From NCBI GenBank assembly GCA_900318395.1, contig ONKL01000022.1:1-64000 (forward strand): a stretch of 64,000 nucleotides of DNA, read 5' to 3'. The DNA comes from an uncultured Prevotella sp. (GTDB lineage Bacteria; Bacteroidota; Bacteroidia; Bacteroidales; Bacteroidaceae). Positions 52,920 through 61,384 of this stretch are shown piece after piece. The position numbers were made by a program, and so were the translations under genes. Position 1 is the first letter of the stretch, and every line of letters begins with the position of its first letter. The notes below the pieces were generated by a model. It did no database searches, was not told the DNA's origin, and was given only the letters and a program-made list of their open reading frames with translations.

Positions 52920-53132
52920 TTTTGCACTTTTGCACTTTTGACTTTAATGTTTTTCGAAAGTGTAAAAGTGATGGGGTGACGATGGAATGGGTAAAAAAAT
53001 AATAAGATAGAGTAATCTATTAAATTATTATCTTTATTATATATATTATATATAATATATATAATAAACGGTTTCTGCGAATAAATCAACAGAACCTTTA
53101 TGTCAAGTCTGCAAAAGTGCAAAAGTGCAAAA
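52920..53132. repeat. 8-nt iterons in inverted arms around an AT palindrome (copy B)
   Basis: Arms 52920-52940 and 53112-53132 are a perfect 21-nt inverted repeat made of TGCAAAAG iterons. They flank a perfect 36-bp AT palindrome (53033-53068). Similarity extends outside the iterons: the right arm (53093-53124) matches 40077-40108 at 30 of 32 positions. Same plan as copy A at 19110-19265. Confidence 0.88.
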
Positions 53133-53198
53133 CCAAGCTGTTTCGTATTTTTTTGAAAAATAATCGCTTAAAAACTTGCACAATTCAGGAAAAATTCG

Positions 53199-53206
53199 TA
53201 CCTTTG
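53199..53206 (+). promoter_or_regulatory. promoter of the HU-like gene
   Basis: TACCTTTG in the context ATTCGTACCTTTGCA, identical to the orphan promoter at 19346. It gives a leader of about 165 nt with conserved blocks (GAAATTTGCGGC at about 53239). Confidence 0.7.
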
Positions 53207-53378
53207 CAACATAGTTGCAAAATTGACATCAGGCAACGAAATTTGCGGCATAGCCAACGAGTAAATTTTTCTTAGTCGACGAGATAGTTTTTCATAGGCA
53301 AAGCGCAAAAACGAGGCATCAAGGAAAAGGTTTTAAGGATTTGGAAATATTTTTATACCCTTAAAATTTAAATTCATT

Positions 53379-53951
53379 ATGGCAATGAAAGTTAAGGCAG
53401 TAGAGAGACTGCTGAAGTTTACGAAAGACGAGAATGATCCTGGCGTGTACCGCTATGTGATGAAGCCGGAGATGTACTCCAGCCTGGCCCAGGCAAAGGT
53501 GATCCGCGAGGCAGCCCTGCGCAGCGGCGTGAGCCAGGGCGTGATGAAGGCCTGCTGGGATGCAGCCGGCGAAGTGATCAAGGCATGGGCTACCGAGGGT
53601 CACGCTGTGGCTCTGCCCGGACTGGGCACCATGCGATTCGGACTGCGCTCGAAGGCAGTGGAGAAGGTAGAGGACGTGAAGACGAGTCTGATTTCCAGCC
53701 GTCGCATCATTTTCACACCCTCTGTGGACCTGAAGGACGAGCTGGCCAACACCGCTATCCAGATTACCTGCTACGACCGCACGGGCAAGGAGGTGAAGCG
53801 CGTGACCTCTACCTCTGGCGAGGTGGAAGACGATGGTGAGAACCAATCGTCACCCGAGAACGAGGGCAACGGTGGCTCAGAGCAGAGCAGCGGCGGCGGT
53901 AGCAACACTGGCGGCGACGACGCAGGCGACGGCCCCACCAACGAGCCTTAA
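53379..53951 (+). CDS. HU-like DNA-binding protein with acidic Gly/Ser-rich tail
   Basis: A 190-aa protein. Residues 1-135 resemble the HU-like (DNABII) proteins of Bacteroidetes: MAMKVKAVERLLKFTKDEND, then a helical part and LPGLGTMRFGLRSKAVEKVE, and ISSRRIIFTPSVDLKDELAN as the DNA-binding arm region. The last 50 residues are low complexity, Gly/Ser/Asp/Glu-rich (SSGGGSNTGGDDAGDGPTNE). It is followed by GC-rich palindromic repeats and a smalltalk-type peptide gene. Close relatives are often found next to VirE primases and lytic enzymes in Prevotella and Bacteroides. Base composition is higher in GC than the AT-rich flank. Confidence 0.85.
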   Translation: MAMKVKAVERLLKFTKDENDPGVYRYVMKPEMYSSLAQAKVIREAALRSGVSQGVMKACWDAAGEVIKAWATEGHAVALPGLGTMRFGLRSKAVEKVEDVKTSLISSRRIIFTPSVDLKDELANTAIQITCYDRTGKEVKRVTSTSGEVEDDGENQSSPENEGNGGSEQSSGGGSNTGGDDAGDGPTNEP

Positions 53952-53964
53952 TCGAGGAGTGCAC

Positions 53965-54057
53965 TCTGGGGTCAGGCCCCAAAGTAAAGTCGCAGGCATA
54001 CTGGGGGCAGGCCCCAAAGTAAAGTCGCAGGGCGACTGTACTTTGGCGCCAGACCCA
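53965..54057. repeat. GC-rich palindromic repeat, copy 4
   Basis: One half unit (about 53965-53995, CTGGGGTCAGGCCCCAAAG and onward) is followed by a complete palindrome (54003-54057). It lies 14 nt after the HU-like stop codon, intergenic. Confidence 0.85.
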
Positions 54058-54136
54058 GGGGGCTGCGCCTCGGCTGAATTAAAAAAGCAATGAAAATCCG
54101 TGAAATCCGTGCCAAAACAAAAAAAACGATAAGCGT

Positions 54137-54244
54137 ATGACAAAGAAAGAAACTCTCAAATGGACGCTGCAGATCCTCGCATCGATTATCTCAGCGGTAC
54201 TGACGGCCCTCGGGGCTACGAGTTGTATGGGCTTCCAGGCCTGA
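54137..54244 (+). CDS. smalltalk-family peptide
   Basis: A 35-aa peptide: MTKKETLKWTLQILASIISA, then VLTALGATSCMGFQA. It has a Lys-rich start, a Trp, one hydrophobic helix and a Cys-Met-Gly end. This matches the smalltalk family of tiny proteins that accompany HU-like genes in Bacteroidales. The Cys sits in a lipobox-like position (GATSC). It shares a transcript with the HU-like gene and is closed by a terminator 9 nt downstream. Function unknown. Confidence 0.75.
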   Translation: MTKKETLKWTLQILASIISAVLTALGATSCMGFQA

Positions 54245-54253
54245 ATCTGAAAA

Positions 54254-54290
54254 AAGCGACCCTCGCCTATCAAAAGGTGAGGGTCGCTTT
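54254..54290 (+). terminator. terminator of the HU-smalltalk operon
   Basis: A 14-bp stem (54254-54267 with 54276-54289) with one mismatch and a short T run. It also lies between convergent genes. Confidence 0.8.
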
Positions 54291-54311
54291 ATAGATATGA
54301 TGAAGTGAAGA

Positions 54312-56471
54312 TTAATCCTCTTCCTTCATTTCCTCCTCATGCTGCTTGATGAGAGCCTGCTGGATATCGTTCGGAACGAGCTCGTAGCTTGAGAAGCTCG
54401 TTGTGAACGAAGCACGTCCACCAGTCAGAGAGCTCAGGGCAATAGAGTAACTTGCAAGTTCCTTCAAAGGAATCTTTGCACTCAGCTTCTGGTAGCCTGC
54501 CTCAGAATCCATACCCATGATGATGGCGCGACGACCCTGAAGGTCGGACATCACATCACCCATATAATCGGCAGGAACAAGCACTTCAAGATCATAGATA
54601 GGCTCAAGAACCTTTGGACCAGCCTCCTTGAATGCTGCAGAGAAGGCGTTACGAGCTGCAAGCATGAACGAAAGCTCGTTAGAATCTACTGGGTGCATCT
54701 TACCATCGTATACAATCACACGAACATCACGGGCATAAGAACCTGTCAGAGGTCCCTGCTCCATGCGCTCCATAATACCCTTCAGGATAGCTGGCATAAA
54801 GCGGAGGTCGATGGCACCACCAACGACTGAGTTGATGAATACGAGCTTACCACCCCACTCGAGGTCAATCTCTTCCTTACCCTTGATGTTCATCTTGAAC
54901 TCCTGACCATTGATCTTGAATGATGTCGGATCAGGCATGCCTTCTGTATATGGCTCAACAATCAGATGAACCTCACCAAACTGACCTGCACCTCCTGACT
55001 GCTTCTTGTGACGGTAGTCTGCGCGCGCCATCTTGGTAATGGTCTCACGATATGGAATCTTCGGCTCGATATACTCAATCTGAATCTTCTCATTATTCTC
55101 CATACGCCACTTCAAGGTGCGCAGGTGGAATTCACCTTGTCCGTGAACGATAATCTGACGAAGCTCCTTCGACTGCTCAACAACCCACGTAGGATCCTCC
55201 TGGCGCATCTTGGCCAGTGCAGCCATCATCTTCTCAGTCTCAGCCTCGTTAACAGCCTTGATAGCGCGAGAGAACTTAGAATTAGGATATTTGATGAAGT
55301 CAAACTTATTCTCACAATCCTTGCCATTGAGGGTATTGCCTGTCTTGACGTCCTTCAGCTTGACCGTACAGCCAATGTCACCGGCAACAAGCTGATCCAC
55401 CTGAATACGGTTGGCACCTGCACAAGCATAAAGGGTTCCGATACGCTCCTTTGAGCCGCGGTCTGCGTTTGTCAGATCATCTCCGCTCTTCACGGTTCCA
55501 CTCATCACCTTAAAGTAAGAAACTTCGCCGATATGGGGCTCAACACCCGTCTTAAAGAAATAGAGAGAGGTGGGAGCTGATGCATCAGCAGGAACATCCT
55601 TACCAGCAGCATTCTGGATAACCGGCATTTCGCTAACGAACGGAACGACATTGCCAAGGAACTCCATCAGACGGCGAACACCCATGTCGCGACCAGCGCA
55701 AACACAGAATACAGGGAAGATTGAACGTGTGACAAGACCCTTGCGGATACCCTCACGCATCTCGTCCTCGCTCAGATCCTCGCTCTCGAAGAACTTCTCC
55801 ATCAATGTATCGTCACCAGCAGCGGCAGCCTCAACCAAAGCAGCCTTCCACTCCTTGGCCTTCTCCAGCTGATCGGCAGGAATATCCTCGATGATAGGAG
55901 CACCACCCTCAGGCTTCCAAGAGTACTTCTTCATCAGCAATACGTCGATGACGCTGTTGAAACCTGCACCTGTGGCAATAGGATACTGAACGGGCACGCA
56001 GTTAGGGCCATAGACCTCCTTCAGCTGAGAAAGGATCTGGTCGAAGTCACAGTTATCGCGATCCAACTGGTTTACCAGGAAGATAACGGGTTTCTTCAGT
56101 TTCTCAGTGTTGCGGAAAGCATTCATCGTACCCACCTCAGGACCATACTGGCCATTGATAAGGATGACGGCCTGATCGGTCACGTTCATAGCGGTAATAG
56201 AACCACCTACGAAGTCGTCAGAACCTGGGCAGTCAATGATGTTCAGCTTCTTGTTATTCCACTCCACATGAAAAACAGTTGAGAACACCGAATAGCCATA
56301 CTCCTGCTCAACAGGGAAGTAATCGCTCATGGTGTTCTTACCCTCTACGGTGCCGCGGCGCTTGATGATGCCAGCTTCGTAGACCATACTTTCGGCAAGA
56401 GTTGTCTTGCCGCTACCCGCACTGCCAATGAGTGCAATGTTTTTGATTTCGTTAGTTTGATAAATTTTCAT
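54312..56471 (-). CDS. fusA2: elongation factor G paralogue, EF-G2 type
   Basis: A 719-aa EF-G family protein that should bind the ribosome and promote translocation. The nucleotide motifs deviate from canonical EF-G. G1 is IGSAGSGKTTLAE (16-25) instead of GHIDAGKTT. G3 is DCPGSDDF (80-87), with Ser84 where EF-G has the catalytic His of DTPGH. G4 is VNQLDRD (Gln for Lys). Domains IV and V are intact (RHKKQSGGAGQFGEVHLIVE, LQGRRAIIMGMDSEAGYQKL). These features match Bacteroides EF-G2, reported to work without GTP hydrolysis during starvation. No second EF-G is in the window. It is monocistronic. Confidence 0.9.
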   Translation of the reverse strand: MKIYQTNEIKNIALIGSAGSGKTTLAESMVYEAGIIKRRGTVEGKNTMSDYFPVEQEYGYSVFSTVFHVEWNNKKLNIIDCPGSDDFVGGSITAMNVTDQAVILINGQYGPEVGTMNAFRNTEKLKKPVIFLVNQLDRDNCDFDQILSQLKEVYGPNCVPVQYPIATGAGFNSVIDVLLMKKYSWKPEGGAPIIEDIPADQLEKAKEWKAALVEAAAAGDDTLMEKFFESEDLSEDEMREGIRKGLVTRSIFPVFCVCAGRDMGVRRLMEFLGNVVPFVSEMPVIQNAAGKDVPADASAPTSLYFFKTGVEPHIGEVSYFKVMSGTVKSGDDLTNADRGSKERIGTLYACAGANRIQVDQLVAGDIGCTVKLKDVKTGNTLNGKDCENKFDFIKYPNSKFSRAIKAVNEAETEKMMAALAKMRQEDPTWVVEQSKELRQIIVHGQGEFHLRTLKWRMENNEKIQIEYIEPKIPYRETITKMARADYRHKKQSGGAGQFGEVHLIVEPYTEGMPDPTSFKINGQEFKMNIKGKEEIDLEWGGKLVFINSVVGGAIDLRFMPAILKGIMERMEQGPLTGSYARDVRVIVYDGKMHPVDSNELSFMLAARNAFSAAFKEAGPKVLEPIYDLEVLVPADYMGDVMSDLQGRRAIIMGMDSEAGYQKLSAKIPLKELASYSIALSSLTGGRASFTTSFSSYELVPNDIQQALIKQHEEEMKEED

Positions 56472-56571
56472 ATCTTTTGGTTTTAGGATGAATATATTCG
56501 ATTTAGGGCACTAAATTAGACATTTTCCAAGAAATAGCCAAAAAAATGTTTCAAATATTAAACTAAATTAG

Positions 56572-56579
56572 TATTTTTG
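56572..56579 (+). promoter_or_regulatory. -7 promoter element directly before hemW
   Basis: TATTTTTG ends 2 nt before the first ATG of the frame (56582) and 8 nt before the second (56588). Transcription would begin at or after the first ATG, so the second is the likely start and the mRNA leaderless. Confidence 0.55.
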
Positions 56580-56587
56580 CAATGAAA

Positions 56588-57706
56588 ATGGCAGGTTTAT
56601 ACATTCATATTCCATTTTGCAGGAGTCGCTGCATCTATTGTGGCTTCTATTCGACGACAGGGCTGGAACTCCGTCAGAGATATGTTGAGGCGGTCTGCAA
56701 AGAGATCAGTATGGTATGTAAAGACACACCTATCAGGACCATTTACCTGGGTGGAGGGACACCTTCGCAATTGACTATCCCCCAGCTTCAGCAGATACTG
56801 AATGCCGCCTATATATATAATAAGGTGGAAACTGATGCAGAGATAACAATAGAATGCAACCCTGACGATGTAACTAAGGATTTCGTAGAAGGACTCAGCC
56901 AGCTACCTTTCAATCGGGTGAGTATGGGGGCACAGACATTCTGTGACAAGCGGCTCGGATTCATACAAAGAAGACATAACTCTTCACAAGTTTTTGGCGC
57001 GGTGGAGCGACTCAGAGATACTGGTATCCGAAACATCAGTATCGATTTGATGTATGGTTTCCCTGGGGAGACCATATCTGAATGGGAAAAAGACATCAAC
57101 GATGCCTTATCATTGGAAGTAGAGCATTTGTCAGCCTACTGTCTGATGATAGAAGAAGGTACCCCACTCTACGAATTAAGGATGAAGAGTGATGAATTAA
57201 GAAGATCGCTGCCCGACGAAGAGTTGGAGCGCCAGATGTACGAACTGCTCATCGACCGCCTCACCTCCGCTGGCTATGAACACTATGAAATATCCAACTT
57301 CGCCAAGCCCGGCTTCCGCTCCAGACATAACTCCAGCTACTGGGACGGTACTCCCTATATCGGCATCGGCGCTGCAGCCCACTCCTATGACATCCGTAGC
57401 CGCATCTGGAATGTTGCCGACATCAAACAATATATGGAAGGCATCGAAAAAGGCAATAGGATATTTGAGGAAGAACTCATTGACGAGAATACCCATTACA
57501 ATGATACCGTCACCGTAGCCTTACGTACCCAAGAGGGGATCTGTCTTGATGATCTTTCTGAAAGACACAGAGATTACTGCCTGAAAAATGCCAGACGCTT
57601 TATTGCAGATGGATTGCTACACACGAATGGCCATCAGCTTGCACTAACAAGGCAAGGACTCTTCGTCAGCGATATGATCATGAGCGAATTGGTATGGGTA
57701 GATTAG
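56588..57706 (+). CDS. hemW: HemW-like radical SAM protein
   Basis: Heme chaperone or coproporphyrinogen oxidase-like protein (HemN family) of 372 aa. The iron-sulfur motif IPFCRSRCIYCGFYS (CxxxCxxC) is near the N-terminus. It then has YLGGGTPSQL, the SMGAQTF block and the C-terminal LSAYCLMIEEGTPLYEL. It has HNSSYWDGTPYIGIGAAAHS, typical of HemW. The start at 56588 (MAGLYIHIPFC) is preferred to the ATG two codons earlier because of the promoter. A heptamer-repeat stretch (57175-57210) encodes LRMKSDELRR, in frame. The 3' end overlaps the convergent gene by 4 bp. Confidence 0.92.
   Translation: MAGLYIHIPFCRSRCIYCGFYSTTGLELRQRYVEAVCKEISMVCKDTPIRTIYLGGGTPSQLTIPQLQQILNAAYIYNKVETDAEITIECNPDDVTKDFVEGLSQLPFNRVSMGAQTFCDKRLGFIQRRHNSSQVFGAVERLRDTGIRNISIDLMYGFPGETISEWEKDINDALSLEVEHLSAYCLMIEEGTPLYELRMKSDELRRSLPDEELERQMYELLIDRLTSAGYEHYEISNFAKPGFRSRHNSSYWDGTPYIGIGAAAHSYDIRSRIWNVADIKQYMEGIEKGNRIFEEELIDENTHYNDTVTVALRTQEGICLDDLSERHRDYCLKNARRFIADGLLHTNGHQLALTRQGLFVSDMIMSELVWVD
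57175..57210 (+). repeat. heptamer repeat tract inside hemW
   Basis: Four to five near-copies with period 7 (GAATTAA, GGATGAA, GAGTGAT, GAATTAA), in frame within hemW at a surface-loop position. Confidence 0.6.
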
Positions 57707-58656
57707 AGAGAGGGCAAACGCGAAAGACGTTTTATGGCAAAGACATAATAGGCAATCAGTAAAGGATAGCCTAAATAATATAATGTTGTAATACTGAATA
57801 CGACATAACATACAGCACAGACTGCTGTCAGTCCACTCAAATACAGGATAGCACCGCCTAAAGGCAGTTTCTTGGTCACATCATCTACTGTAGCTATAGC
57901 CACAATGACTATTGCCCAGACAGAGGACACGAACAAGCCCAGATGAAGCGGTAATGCAAATGGATTCAGCGAAGGATGATAATAGAAATGTCGCCACGAC
58001 TCCGGGCCAAACAACTGTATAGAGCTATAAAGCACCGCAGAGGATGCCACCAACAGGCACAATGTGGTTGGATAAAACGAAGGGATGTCGTTAAAATGCA
58101 CAATCTTTGCCCCCCTCTTCATCAACCTTCGAACACCATAGGCAGCAACAACTATCACACAAAATGCCAAGAAGATCAGCAAATGGGCATCAGAGAAGAA
58201 ATCAATGAACTGGCTGATAGGGTCATCAGGAGACACCTTGGCTAATAGTTCATTCTCATGAATCCAGCCAAAGGTCAATTGGTCGCGTGCCACTTTTACC
58301 CATATAGAATCTATGGTATCGGCAGGAACGGTCTTGATATCAGCGACAACTATATGTTCGTTTTTCCGAAGCGTGATAGAGTCTTTCTGCATTTCCATAC
58401 CAACAGTCTCTATCTCTGACGAAACGACATCAGGAATAGCCATATCTTCAGGCTGTTGCGCCACGACTACCAAAGAATCACCCGTCACCACAAAATTATA
58501 GTTCTGAGTGTAATGATGAGTAGTATAGAAGGAGATGGAATCCAACTGCTGTGCTGTCAGATCCCAGGCGTCTGGTGTTATTGGCCCACGATTATAGCAA
58601 CCAGTCAGCAGCAAGGGCAGAAGCACTATAAGGAAAGATACATAGAGTTTACGCAT
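57703..58656 (-). CDS. lipoprotein with five C-terminal membrane helices
   Basis: A 317-319-aa protein of unknown function. An N-terminal lipobox (LLPLLLTGCYNRG) is followed by a periplasmic domain of about 130 residues rich in beta strands, ending in an SH3-like segment (SIWVKVARDQLTFGWIHENE). Five hydrophobic helices follow from about residue 155, containing AHLLIFLAFCVIVVAAYGVR, LHLGLFVSSVWAIVIVAIAT and ITTLYYLGYPLLIAYYVFAI. A mixture of lipoprotein signal and polytopic end is unusual; the first helix may instead be a plain membrane anchor. It overlaps the end of the U32 peptidase gene and is the last gene of that operon. Confidence 0.7.
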   Translation of the reverse strand: MRKLYVSFLIVLLPLLLTGCYNRGPITPDAWDLTAQQLDSISFYTTHHYTQNYNFVVTGDSLVVVAQQPEDMAIPDVVSSEIETVGMEMQKDSITLRKNEHIVVADIKTVPADTIDSIWVKVARDQLTFGWIHENELLAKVSPDDPISQFIDFFSDAHLLIFLAFCVIVVAAYGVRRLMKRGAKIVHFNDIPSFYPTTLCLLVASSAVLYSSIQLFGPESWRHFYYHPSLNPFALPLHLGLFVSSVWAIVIVAIATVDDVTKKLPLGGAILYLSGLTAVCAVCYVVFSITTLYYLGYPLLIAYYVFAIKRLSRLPSL

Positions 58657-60451
58657 AGACATTCATCTGACAGTTTTTACAATCGAACTCTAATCGGAAT
58701 CGCCGTCCATCTCCTAATTGCAAATAAAGAGGCTCTTTCCATTCTGGATGTCTGCCACCTCTACGAACACAATAGCCAAGAGCGTAACGTATGCAATGGC
58801 GGCACTGCATCAAGGGGCCATCCCCACCCTTCAACTCATAAGCAGTCAAATCATCTGCTTTGTAGAACTCCTGAGAGAGCCGGTTTGAGATATTATAAAG
58901 ATAAGGATAGGCATAATGAGATGGCGACAGCCCGTTACAAGCCCTTGAAGGGCTGGGAACCGGATTATCCATTAGATTCAGTTGTCCAAGTTGATCCACA
59001 AGTTGCCTCCTCATCTCAGATAACACGCTGTTGGGGATAAAGTAGTTAAAATCGGAAGGTATCTCAACTTCTGAGCATGAATAAATAGTTTCTCCCAGCT
59101 TAGTCAACTGAAGAATAATATTCTCCCGAGGAGACTTCTTGGCTATCTGATGCTCTTGAGGTATCGTCACATGACAAGTCTGATTGCAGACAGTTGCATA
59201 GAGTGAGAAGCCCTCTTCTACCACTTGAAGTGACATGGAGACGGGAATCTTCCGCTGGGCACTTGGCTTGGAGAGAATCCGCTCAAACTCCTGGTCGTTA
59301 TTCCGATATAAAGACATGCCCGGACGTATTCCTTTTGGCATCTTATAAGGATAAATGCGATTCCCCACAACACGATTAGCACGAAATCCCTCAAACTGGC
59401 GGTCATCATTCAAGAAGCACAACCCATCACCATTGGCGAAACTGGCTATACCAGCCACATTAAAAGAGTCGTTTCGTATCTCCTTGACTGTCCCAACAAA
59501 CTCACCAATTGCTTTTGGTGTGTCGAAAGATGCGATATCCGGTTGTCTGCCGTGAGCGAAATAGGAGGTATAGCCACGATTGAAGGTACGCTTCAAATCT
59601 GGTTGGAAACTATACGTACATTGTCCCAAAGATGCCCTACAATATTTGTCAGGATATCGGCGTACGATCTCGTTAAGCCGTTCACTGTATGCAGCAGTCA
59701 CGTTTTTGACATACGTAACATCTTTCAGCCGCCCTTCAATCTTAAACGATGTAGCTCCTGCCTCTATCAGTTCTAACAGATTTCCGCTCTGATTCATATC
59801 CTTCAAAGAAAGCAGATATCGCTCGTGTTCAATCTCCTTCCCTTGAGCGTCGATCAGCGAGAACCTCATGCGGCAGAATTGTGCACACTCACCTCTGTTC
59901 GCACTACGTCGGAAACAATGTTGAGAGGCATAGCAAATGCCTGAATAACTGACACATAGCGCACCGTGTACGAAAACTTCGAGTTCCATTTCCGGCACAC
60001 TCTCATGGATAGATGCAATTTCCTCTACAGATAACTCACGGGCAAGAACAGCACGAAAGAAACCTATATCATGCAACCATCTTACTTTTTCCGCAGTACG
60101 ATTGTCTGTCTGTGTTGAAGCATGCAGAGGCATCTTTGACGGACAGAGTTTCAACAATGACATATCCTGTACCAGAATAGCATCTACGCCAATACCTGTT
60201 AAAGAAAGGACCAATTGCTGAAGTTGCTCAAGTTCCTCATCATAGATAATCGTATTCAGTGTGACATAAACTTTCACCCCAAACCGATGAGCATAGTTAC
60301 AAAGACTTTGGATATCCTCTATACTATTCCCTGCTGCAGCCCGAGCCCCAAAACTTGGTGCCCCGATATACACGGCATCTGCGCCATGATCAATGGCTGC
60401 CATACCGCATGTGAGATTCTTTGCCGGAGCTAAAAGTTCGAGTGCTCTCAA
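58649..60451 (-). CDS. U32 family peptidase / tRNA hydroxylation-type protein
   Basis: A 600-aa member of the U32 (collagenase-like, YegQ/TrhP) family. It starts LELLAPAKNLTCGMAAIDHG and has ADAVYIGAPSFGARAAAGNS and the signature ELEVFVHGALCVSYSGICYA. A Cys cluster (RGECAQFCRMRFSL) may bind a cluster. The C-terminal DUF3656 domain ends with CKNCQMNVYA. TrhP homologues of E. coli take part in 5-hydroxyuridine formation in tRNA. The exact substrate is not set. It starts 8 nt after metA and overlaps the lipoprotein gene. Confidence 0.9.
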   Translation of the reverse strand: MRALELLAPAKNLTCGMAAIDHGADAVYIGAPSFGARAAAGNSIEDIQSLCNYAHRFGVKVYVTLNTIIYDEELEQLQQLVLSLTGIGVDAILVQDMSLLKLCPSKMPLHASTQTDNRTAEKVRWLHDIGFFRAVLARELSVEEIASIHESVPEMELEVFVHGALCVSYSGICYASQHCFRRSANRGECAQFCRMRFSLIDAQGKEIEHERYLLSLKDMNQSGNLLELIEAGATSFKIEGRLKDVTYVKNVTAAYSERLNEIVRRYPDKYCRASLGQCTYSFQPDLKRTFNRGYTSYFAHGRQPDIASFDTPKAIGEFVGTVKEIRNDSFNVAGIASFANGDGLCFLNDDRQFEGFRANRVVGNRIYPYKMPKGIRPGMSLYRNNDQEFERILSKPSAQRKIPVSMSLQVVEEGFSLYATVCNQTCHVTIPQEHQIAKKSPRENIILQLTKLGETIYSCSEVEIPSDFNYFIPNSVLSEMRRQLVDQLGQLNLMDNPVPSPSRACNGLSPSHYAYPYLYNISNRLSQEFYKADDLTAYELKGGDGPLMQCRHCIRYALGYCVRRGGRHPEWKEPLYLQLGDGRRFRLEFDCKNCQMNVYA

Positions 60452-60458
60452 TGTCTTT

Positions 60459-61376
60459 TTATCGTATTTCGTCTATGTTATAAGGAGTCTCCTGATATAC
60501 ATAATAGTTAATCCAGTTGGCATAAAGCAGATTTGCATGAGCACGCCAGGTAACCACAGGAGGGTTATCCGGGTTATCGTCACGATAATAATTCTTGGGC
60601 AGATCTACATCATCGCGAACACCTCTATCACGCTTATACTCATTATCCAATGTATTGGGGGCATACTCCAAATGTCCTGTTATATAGAACTCACGCCCAT
60701 TTCTGGCCATCACCATGCTGACGCCACAGTCGGGAGACTCTGCAATCAGCGTCAGTTCTGGATTTGCGAGGATATCTTCGCGATGGATCTCTGTATGACG
60801 GCTATGAGGCATCATAAACACATCATCAAACCCACGGAAAATAGGAAGCGGAGTCTCTATCGGAACCTGAGGGAAGATGCCGAACATCTTCTTGGCCAAT
60901 GGGTATTTCGGGATGCCATAATGATAATACAGGCCTGCCTGAGCCGCCCAACAGATATACAAGGTACTGGTGACATGAGTACGGGCCCAGTCAAAGATTT
61001 CTGTGATTTCATCCCAATAGGTAACATCCTCAAAGTCCATCGTTTCCACTGGAGCACCTGTAATGATCATACCGTCAAATTTCTCATGACGCATCATTTC
61101 AAAATCACGATAGAACATCATCATGTGCTCTATCGGGGTATTCTTGGGAGTATGGCTCTTCAATTTCATGAAACTGATTTCCAGCTGAAGCGGTGTATTG
61201 GAAAGTAACCGGACCAAATCAGTCTCTGTAGTTATCTTCAAAGGCATTAAGTTAAGAATAACGATACGCAAAGGACGTATATCCTGAGTCGTCGCCCTCG
61301 AATTATCCATCACAAAGATATTTTCATTCTTTAAAATATCTATTGCTGGAAGTTTATCTGGTAATCTAAGTGGCAT
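60459..61376 (-). CDS. metA: homoserine O-acyltransferase, predicted acetyl-CoA type
   Basis: A 305-aa enzyme that activates homoserine for methionine synthesis. Catalytic residues by count: Cys142 in LYICWAAQ, His235 and Glu237 in ITGHLEY. The substrate-specificity position 111 (GAPVE) is Glu. In characterised MetA proteins Gly111 goes with succinyl-CoA (E. coli) and Glu111 with acetyl-CoA (Bacillus cereus), so this is probably a homoserine O-acetyltransferase despite the usual succinyltransferase name. It lies 8 nt from the PP2C gene and is probably in one operon with it and the U32 gene. Confidence 0.93.
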   Translation of the reverse strand: MPLRLPDKLPAIDILKNENIFVMDNSRATTQDIRPLRIVILNLMPLKITTETDLVRLLSNTPLQLEISFMKLKSHTPKNTPIEHMMMFYRDFEMMRHEKFDGMIITGAPVETMDFEDVTYWDEITEIFDWARTHVTSTLYICWAAQAGLYYHYGIPKYPLAKKMFGIFPQVPIETPLPIFRGFDDVFMMPHSRHTEIHREDILANPELTLIAESPDCGVSMVMARNGREFYITGHLEYAPNTLDNEYKRDRGVRDDVDLPKNYYRDDNPDNPPVVTWRAHANLLYANWINYYVYQETPYNIDEIR

Positions 61377-61384
61377 TGCAAAAA

